DNA from: an uncultured bacterium
GTDB lineage: Bacteria > Bacillota > Clostridia > Oscillospirales > Ruminococcaceae
NCBI GenBank assembly: GCA_905215595.1
Contig: CAJMQZ010000079.1
Location: 1-9,197, forward strand
Direction of reading: 5' to 3'
DNA length: 9,197 nt
In this document: positions 6,366 through 9,197 of the stretch, piece after piece
How the letters are laid out: each line of letters begins with the position of its first letter
How positions within the stretch are numbered: position 1 is the first letter of the stretch
Notes under the pieces: model-generated
Seen by the model: the letters and a program-made list of their open reading frames with translations, nothing else
Told to the model about the DNA's origin: nothing
Databases searched by the model: none
Made by a program: the position numbers and the translations under genes

Positions 6366-8114
6366 ATGGAACTCACTAGTCAAAAAATGCGCAAGCTGGC
6401 TCCCGAGCTGGACCCGCTCCGTCTGGGTACCGGCTGGACGCCGGATGAACTTTCCAAGCCTCAGATCATCGTAGAAAGCACCTTTGGCGACAGCCACCCC
6501 GGCAGCGGCCATCTGGACAAGCTGGTCAACGCCGCCTGCAAGGGCGCAGCCGAGGCCGGCGGCCACGGCGCCCGGTACTTTGCCACCGACATCTGCGACG
6601 GCGAGAGTCAGGGTACCGACGGCATCAACTTCAGCCTCGCCAGCCGCGAGATGATCGCCAACATGATCGAGATCCACGCCAACGCGACCCCCTTTGACGG
6701 CGGCGTCTATATTTCCAGCTGCGACAAGGGAATGCCCGCGAACCTCATGGGCCTGGCCCGGGTGAACATCCCCTCGGTGGTGGTCACCGGCGGCACCATG
6801 CACGCAGGCCCGGAGCTGCTGACGCTGGAGCAGCTGGGTATGTACAGCGCAAAGTATGAGCGCGGCGAGATCGACGAAGCAAAGCTCAACTGGGCCAAGC
6901 AGAACGCCTGCCCCAGCTGCGGCGCCTGCAGCTTCATCGGCACCGCCTCCACCATGCAGATCATGGCTGAGGCTCTGGGTCTGGCCCTGCCGGGCAGCGC
7001 CCTGCTGCCGGCCACCAGCCCCGACCTGGTGGAGTACGCCCGCCGGGCCGGCTATCAGGCCGTCGTCCTCGCAAAACAGGGCCTGCGCCCCAGCGACATC
7101 GTGACGATGGACAGCTTCGAGAACGCTATCATGGTCCACGCGGCCATCTCCGGCTCCACCAACGCCCTGCTCCATCTGCCTGCTATCGCCCATGAATTTG
7201 GCATCTCCATCGACGGCGACACCTTCGACCGTCTCCATCGCGGCGCAAAGTACCTGCTGGACATCCGCCCGGCCGGCCGCTGGCCCGCAGAGTTCTTCTA
7301 CTATGCCGGCGGCGTGCCTGCCATCATGGAGGAGATCCGGGATGTGCTCCATCTCGACGCCATGACCATCACCGGCAAGACGCTGGGCGAGAATCTGGAC
7401 GAGCTGAAGGCGAACGGCTTCTACGAGCACTGCCAGCAGCTGCTGGACGAGGCGAATGCCCGCTGCGGCATCAAGCTGACCCGCGCCGACATCATCCGCC
7501 CGGCTTCCGACCCCATCGGCACCGATGGCAGCATCGCCGTCCTGAAGGGCAACCTTGCCCCGGAGGGTGCGGTCATCAAACACACCGCCTGCCCCAGGGA
7601 GATGTTCCAGGCCGTGCTCCGCGCCCGCCCCTTCGACAGCGAAGAGGAGTGTCTGGACGCCGTGCTCCACCACAAGGTGGAAAAGGGCGACGCCGTCTTC
7701 ATCCGCTACGAAGGCCCTCAGGGCAGCGGCATGCCGGAGATGTTCTACACCAGTGAGGCCATCAGCTCGGACAAGGAGCTGGGCCGCAGCATCGCCCTCA
7801 TCACGGATGGCCGCTTCTCCGGCGCATCCACCGGCCCCGTCATCGGCCACTGCAGCCCTGAGGCCCAGACCGGCGGCCCCATCGCTCTGGTGGAAGAGGG
7901 CGACCTTATCGAGATCGACATCCCCGCCCGCAAGCTGAACATCATCGGCATCAAGGGGGAGCGCAAGCCCCCCGAAGAGATCGACGCCGTGCTGGCCCAG
8001 CGCCGCGCTGTCTGGAAGCCGAAGCCCCGCCGTTACAAGCGCGGCACCCTGCGGCTGTTCAGTGAGCACGCCGCCAGCCCCATGAAGGGTGCCTACCTCG
8101 AGTATAACGACTAA
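6366..8114 (+). CDS. IlvD/Edd family Fe-S dehydratase, probably acting on a sugar acid
   Basis: A 582-residue dehydratase converting a 2,3-dihydroxy acid to a 2-keto-3-deoxy acid, within the usual length range. Family signatures are clear: C119-D-K-G-M-P, ACPSCGACS with C182, C185 and C188, the ALPGSALLPA stretch, and ITDGRFSGASTGPVIGHCSPEA with S485, the serine used as base in characterised members. The cluster ligands C119 and C188 are kept. The first cysteine of the [2Fe-2S] type (PCNxHL) is replaced by PGSGHL (45-50), as in the E. coli IlvD PGHVHL stretch. AAGGA (6354-6358) precedes the ATG. It differs noticeably from valine/isoleucine dihydroxy-acid dehydratases (ICDGESQGTDGINFSLASRE region), and no branched-chain biosynthesis genes are nearby. 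I therefore infer an aldonate or similar sugar acid as substrate. True IlvD activity remains possible. Confidence 0.9.
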   Translation: MELTSQKMRKLAPELDPLRLGTGWTPDELSKPQIIVESTFGDSHPGSGHLDKLVNAACKGAAEAGGHGARYFATDICDGESQGTDGINFSLASREMIANMIEIHANATPFDGGVYISSCDKGMPANLMGLARVNIPSVVVTGGTMHAGPELLTLEQLGMYSAKYERGEIDEAKLNWAKQNACPSCGACSFIGTASTMQIMAEALGLALPGSALLPATSPDLVEYARRAGYQAVVLAKQGLRPSDIVTMDSFENAIMVHAAISGSTNALLHLPAIAHEFGISIDGDTFDRLHRGAKYLLDIRPAGRWPAEFFYYAGGVPAIMEEIRDVLHLDAMTITGKTLGENLDELKANGFYEHCQQLLDEANARCGIKLTRADIIRPASDPIGTDGSIAVLKGNLAPEGAVIKHTACPREMFQAVLRARPFDSEEECLDAVLHHKVEKGDAVFIRYEGPQGSGMPEMFYTSEAISSDKELGRSIALITDGRFSGASTGPVIGHCSPEAQTGGPIALVEEGDLIEIDIPARKLNIIGIKGERKPPEEIDAVLAQRRAVWKPKPRRYKRGTLRLFSEHAASPMKGAYLEYND

Positions 8115-8155
8115 GCTATTTTCTCATTCTCAAAACCTCCTTCCTCTGCTTTGCA

Positions 8156-8197
8156 GAAAACCGCCCGGACGATGAGCGTCCGGGCGGTTTTCCTTTT
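8156..8197. terminator. Bidirectional terminator after the dehydratase
   Basis: GAAAACCGCCCGGACG (8156-8171) pairs perfectly with CGTCCGGGCGGTTTTC (8177-8192) around ATGAG, followed by CTTTT on the plus strand. On the minus strand the downstream arm likewise ends in TTTT. It ends the catabolic operon from the left, and any minus-strand transcript passing through the 55-bp repeat from the right. Confidence 0.88.
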
Positions 8198-8211
8198 ATA
8201 TTCTTTTATCC

Positions 8212-8262
8212 TTACAGCCCGAACAGGGCCAGCAGGCGGAGGAAGAAGCTGCCCCCGCCCAT
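8212..8262 (-). CDS. Possible 16-residue hydrophobic peptide inside repeat copy 1
   Basis: On the minus strand, ATG at 8262 opens MGGGSFFLRLLALFGL followed by TAA. The peptide would be short, hydrophobic and weakly basic. The same reading frame and an immediate stop recur in repeat copy 2. Against it, no good ribosome site precedes the ATG (TTTGGGTC only), and it lies just past the lipoprotein terminator, so transcription would need read-through. It is listed because the frame and stop are kept in both copies, not because expression is shown. Confidence 0.2.
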   Translation of the reverse strand: MGGGSFFLRLLALFGL

Positions 8263-8270
8263 GACCCAAA
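8216..8270. repeat. 55-bp direct repeat, copy 1
   Basis: This stretch is identical, base for base, to 9143-9197, 927 bp away. It starts AGCCCGAACAGGGCC and ends CCCATGACCCAAA. The left neighbours differ (TTAC versus TCAA), fixing the left boundary. The right boundary is unknown because copy 2 reaches the window edge. An internal stem is possible (GGG-c-CAGC with GCTGCCC). It lies between two terminators: the operon's at 8156 and the lipoprotein gene's at 8274. Confidence 0.95.
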
Positions 8271-8273
8271 CCC

Positions 8274-8326
8274 AAAAAACAGCAAGGCCCCGGAGCGATA
8301 TGCTCCGGGGCCTGCTGTCATTTTTT
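8274..8326. terminator. Terminator of the lipoprotein gene (bidirectional structure)
   Basis: AGGCCCCGGAGC (8285-8296) pairs with GCTCCGGGGCCT (8302-8313) around GATAT. The stem is extended by CAGC (8280-8283) with GCTG (8314-8317), leaving A8284 bulged. Read on the minus strand, the stem runs directly into a T-run (complement of 8274-8279), starting about 20 bases past the lipoprotein stop. On the plus strand TTTTTT lies at 8321-8326. Confidence 0.88.
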
Positions 8327-8337
8327 ATGGAAAAAAA

Positions 8338-8904
8338 TCATGCTTTTCCGGGGTGCTGCGGGTCCTCAGCATCTGCGGTGACTACGATGAAGCGCACCGT
8401 TGTCTGCTTTCCGTGAATGGTCAGAGTACCAAGTGCAGTGCCTATGTAGCGGATGTTTCCGGGTTCTTTGCCTGTCAGCTTATCTGCATTCGCAGCTTTT
8501 TGGCTCAGAATATTATTCATCACATTATGAGCCTGTCCGGCTGTTCCGATCTCATCGGCAATAACTGCTCCGCACCAAACAAAGCGGCTTGTTTCATTTT
8601 TGCCGCCCTCATTGAGCCCAAGAATCTTCATGACTGGCCCAGAAAATTTATTGTCCCCATCCCCCTTTGTGTTCCACTCCGCCTCGGACAACGCAGCGAT
8701 AGCTTTTGCCATCGCTTGTTCATCCGTCCGGGGCTTAAAGGTGTAATCCTTGGTCAGTCCGGCTGCAACTGAACTCTTGACGATGTCATTCAGAGCATCC
8801 GCAATGTTCTTGTCATTCACAGCGTTGCTACCGCAGGCTGTGAGAAAGGTCAGGGCCATTGCACCGGTCAGCACAACGGCCAGCAGTTTTTTCAGCATTT
8901 TCAT
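8338..8904 (-). CDS. Small secreted lipoprotein of unknown function
   Basis: A 188-residue protein. It starts with a lipoprotein signal: basic MKMLKK, a hydrophobic core, and the lipobox L21-T-A-C24, so mature protein should be lipid-anchored at C24 on the outer face of the membrane. The mature part (GSNAVNDKNIADALNDIV onward) is polar with mixed helix and strand character. I recognise no domain. GGAGG (8919-8915) lies ten bases before ATG 8904. An in-frame ATG at 8943 would add 13 residues ahead of the signal and lacks a ribosome site, so I reject it. The gene is monocistronic, with its own promoter (which contains a C12 tract) and terminator, and it faces the operon. Base composition looks less GC-rich than the operon. 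Flanking identical repeats suggest it moves or duplicates as a unit. Surface exposure plus a variable-length promoter tract suggests switched expression. Confidence 0.85.
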   Translation of the reverse strand: MKMLKKLLAVVLTGAMALTFLTACGSNAVNDKNIADALNDIVKSSVAAGLTKDYTFKPRTDEQAMAKAIAALSEAEWNTKGDGDNKFSGPVMKILGLNEGGKNETSRFVWCGAVIADEIGTAGQAHNVMNNILSQKAANADKLTGKEPGNIRYIGTALGTLTIHGKQTTVRFIVVTADAEDPQHPGKA

Positions 8905-8943
8905 TTGTCTGGTTCCTCCATATAATAAGCCTTTGTTCGCCAT

Positions 8944-8963
8944 GCCCTGCTATGGCTAAGGGC
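8944..8963 (-). other. Small hairpin in the lipoprotein 5' leader
   Basis: GCCCT (8944-8948) pairs with AGGGC (8959-8963), with an inner GC/GC pairing around TATG. It lies in the predicted leader between the promoter and the GGAGG site and may shield the upstream in-frame ATG at 8943 or stabilise the message. Short stem, so moderate to low certainty. Confidence 0.3.
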
Positions 8964-8975
8964 TGGTTTGATTTT

Positions 8976-9007
8976 ATTTTACCCCCCCCCCCCTATATAT
9001 TTGTCAA
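8976..9007 (-). promoter_or_regulatory. Lipoprotein promoter with a poly-G/C spacer
   Basis: On the minus strand a perfect TTGACA (9007-9002) is followed after 20 bp by TAAAAT (8981-8976, 5/6). A second, overlapping TAAAAT lies at 8976-8971. The spacer contains an uninterrupted run of 12 Gs on this strand. Twenty base pairs is longer than the preferred 17, so promoter strength should depend strongly on the run length. Predicted start is about 65 nt before the ATG at 8904. Confidence 0.7.
8982..8993. repeat. C12 homopolymer tract
   Basis: Twelve consecutive Cs on the plus strand, the longest C/G run in the window, sit exactly between the -35 and -10 boxes of the lipoprotein promoter. Such runs slip during replication; the exact count in one assembled sequence may not represent the whole population and is also prone to sequencing error. 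Confidence 0.95.
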
Positions 9008-9065
9008 GGGGACGTTTATTTTTTTGTAAACTGCCACAAATAATCAACCGCTGTTTTGAGTATGC

Positions 9066-9117
9066 TGCACAAACAAAGCCCCCGGCCGGGAGCGTTCTGG
9101 GCTCCGAGGCCGGGGGC
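9066..9117 (-). terminator. Terminator-like hairpin after repeat copy 2 (minus strand)
   Basis: GCCCCCGGCC (9078-9087) pairs with GGCCGGGGGC (9108-9117). An inner GGAGC (9089-9093) pairs with GCTCC (9101-9105) across a small internal loop. On the minus strand the stem is followed by TTTGTTTG. It would stop a transcript arriving from the right through repeat copy 2, keeping the lipoprotein promoter insulated. Confidence 0.7.
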
Positions 9118-9138
9118 GGGAGGCATGATCTTGCCGGT

Positions 9139-9189
9139 TCAAAGCCCGAACAGGGCCAGCAGGCGGAGGAAGAAGCTGCCCCCGCCCAT
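9139..9189 (-). CDS. Possible 16-residue hydrophobic peptide inside repeat copy 2
   Basis: Same frame as at 8212-8262: ATG at 9189 gives MGGGSFFLRLLALFGL, here ending CTT TGA instead of CTG TAA. The two sequences diverge at the last Leu codon, yet both stop at the next codon. The leucine is automatic because CTN always encodes it, so only the stop counts as evidence. No ribosome site is visible before the ATG and the upstream region is cut by the window edge. Confidence 0.2.
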   Translation of the reverse strand: MGGGSFFLRLLALFGL

Positions 9190-9197
9190 GACCCAAA
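9143..9197. repeat. 55-bp direct repeat, copy 2 (reaches window edge)
   Basis: Identical to 8216-8270 over all 55 visible bases; the match may continue beyond the window. As with copy 1, a terminator-like hairpin follows on the minus strand (9078-9117). In copy 1 the sequence just beyond this point is the T-run of the lipoprotein terminator, so another gene and terminator may lie to the right. Confidence 0.95.

Noticed and set aside
6312..8069. A 585-codon minus-strand open frame opposite the dehydratase
   Set aside because: Antisense shadow of a well-supported IlvD/Edd gene; repetitive G/A/V/D-rich composition and no ribosome site.
8353..8772. A 139-codon plus-strand frame opposite the lipoprotein gene
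   Set aside because: The minus-strand gene has a promoter, ribosome site, signal peptide with lipobox and terminator; the plus frame has none of these.
8905..8943. Upstream ATG adding MANKGLLYGGTRQ to the lipoprotein
   Set aside because: No ribosome site before it, and it would push the signal peptide away from the N terminus; GGAGG supports ATG 8904.
9014..9031. GTTTA-N8-TAAAC inverted repeat upstream of the lipoprotein promoter as an operator
   Set aside because: Only five bases per arm in an A/T-rich run including seven Ts; too easily due to chance to list as a site.
8212..9197. CRISPR array or transposon ends for the direct repeats
   Set aside because: Only two copies, 927 bp apart, in direct orientation, with no transposase, cas genes, terminal inverted repeats or short spacers.

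Overview
The window looks like a chromosomal segment of a GC-rich gut Clostridia species of the Oscillospiraceae (Faecalibacterium/Gemmiger/Subdoligranulum type). The basis is GC-rich codon use, strong AGGAGG-type ribosome binding sites, a Clostridia-style mix of catabolic families and compact intrinsic terminators. The genus is inferred from style, not from any marker gene.

Region 1 (1-1034) holds a FadR-type GntR regulator closed by its own terminator. A regulatory gap of about 290 bp follows, with a candidate promoter (821-850), a 17-bp inverted repeat over the predicted transcription start (850-866), three TTTTGC/GCAAAA elements and a pair of TTCCGGAA-like sites.

Region 2 (1035-8114) is a six-gene plus-strand run with short gaps. 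It encodes a Gfo/Idh/MocA NAD(P)-dependent oxidoreductase, a first xylose-isomerase-like TIM-barrel enzyme, a GntP-family sugar-acid permease, a second and different TIM-barrel enzyme, a two-helix membrane protein of unknown function, and an IlvD/Edd-family Fe-S dehydratase. Together these read as a catabolic operon for a sugar acid or a related polyol or keto sugar. GntP imports the substrate, the oxidoreductase and the two isomerases/epimerases move its carbonyl and hydroxyl groups, and the dehydratase makes a 2-keto-3-deoxy acid. No kinase or aldolase to finish the route is present, so those steps must be encoded elsewhere. A strong hairpin after gntP probably splits expression into a front half and a back half. 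A bidirectional terminator ends the run.

Region 3 (8115-9197) is different in character. A minus-strand gene for a small secreted lipoprotein sits between two identical 55-bp direct repeats 927 bp apart, each followed on the minus strand by a terminator hairpin. Its promoter has a perfect TTGACA box and a TAAAAT box separated by 20 bp, 12 of which are an unbroken C/G run. That arrangement is typical of slipped-strand phase variation. Each 55-bp repeat also contains the same 16-codon reading frame (ATG to stop) on the minus strand. The lipoprotein module and the repeats are the least explained part of the window.
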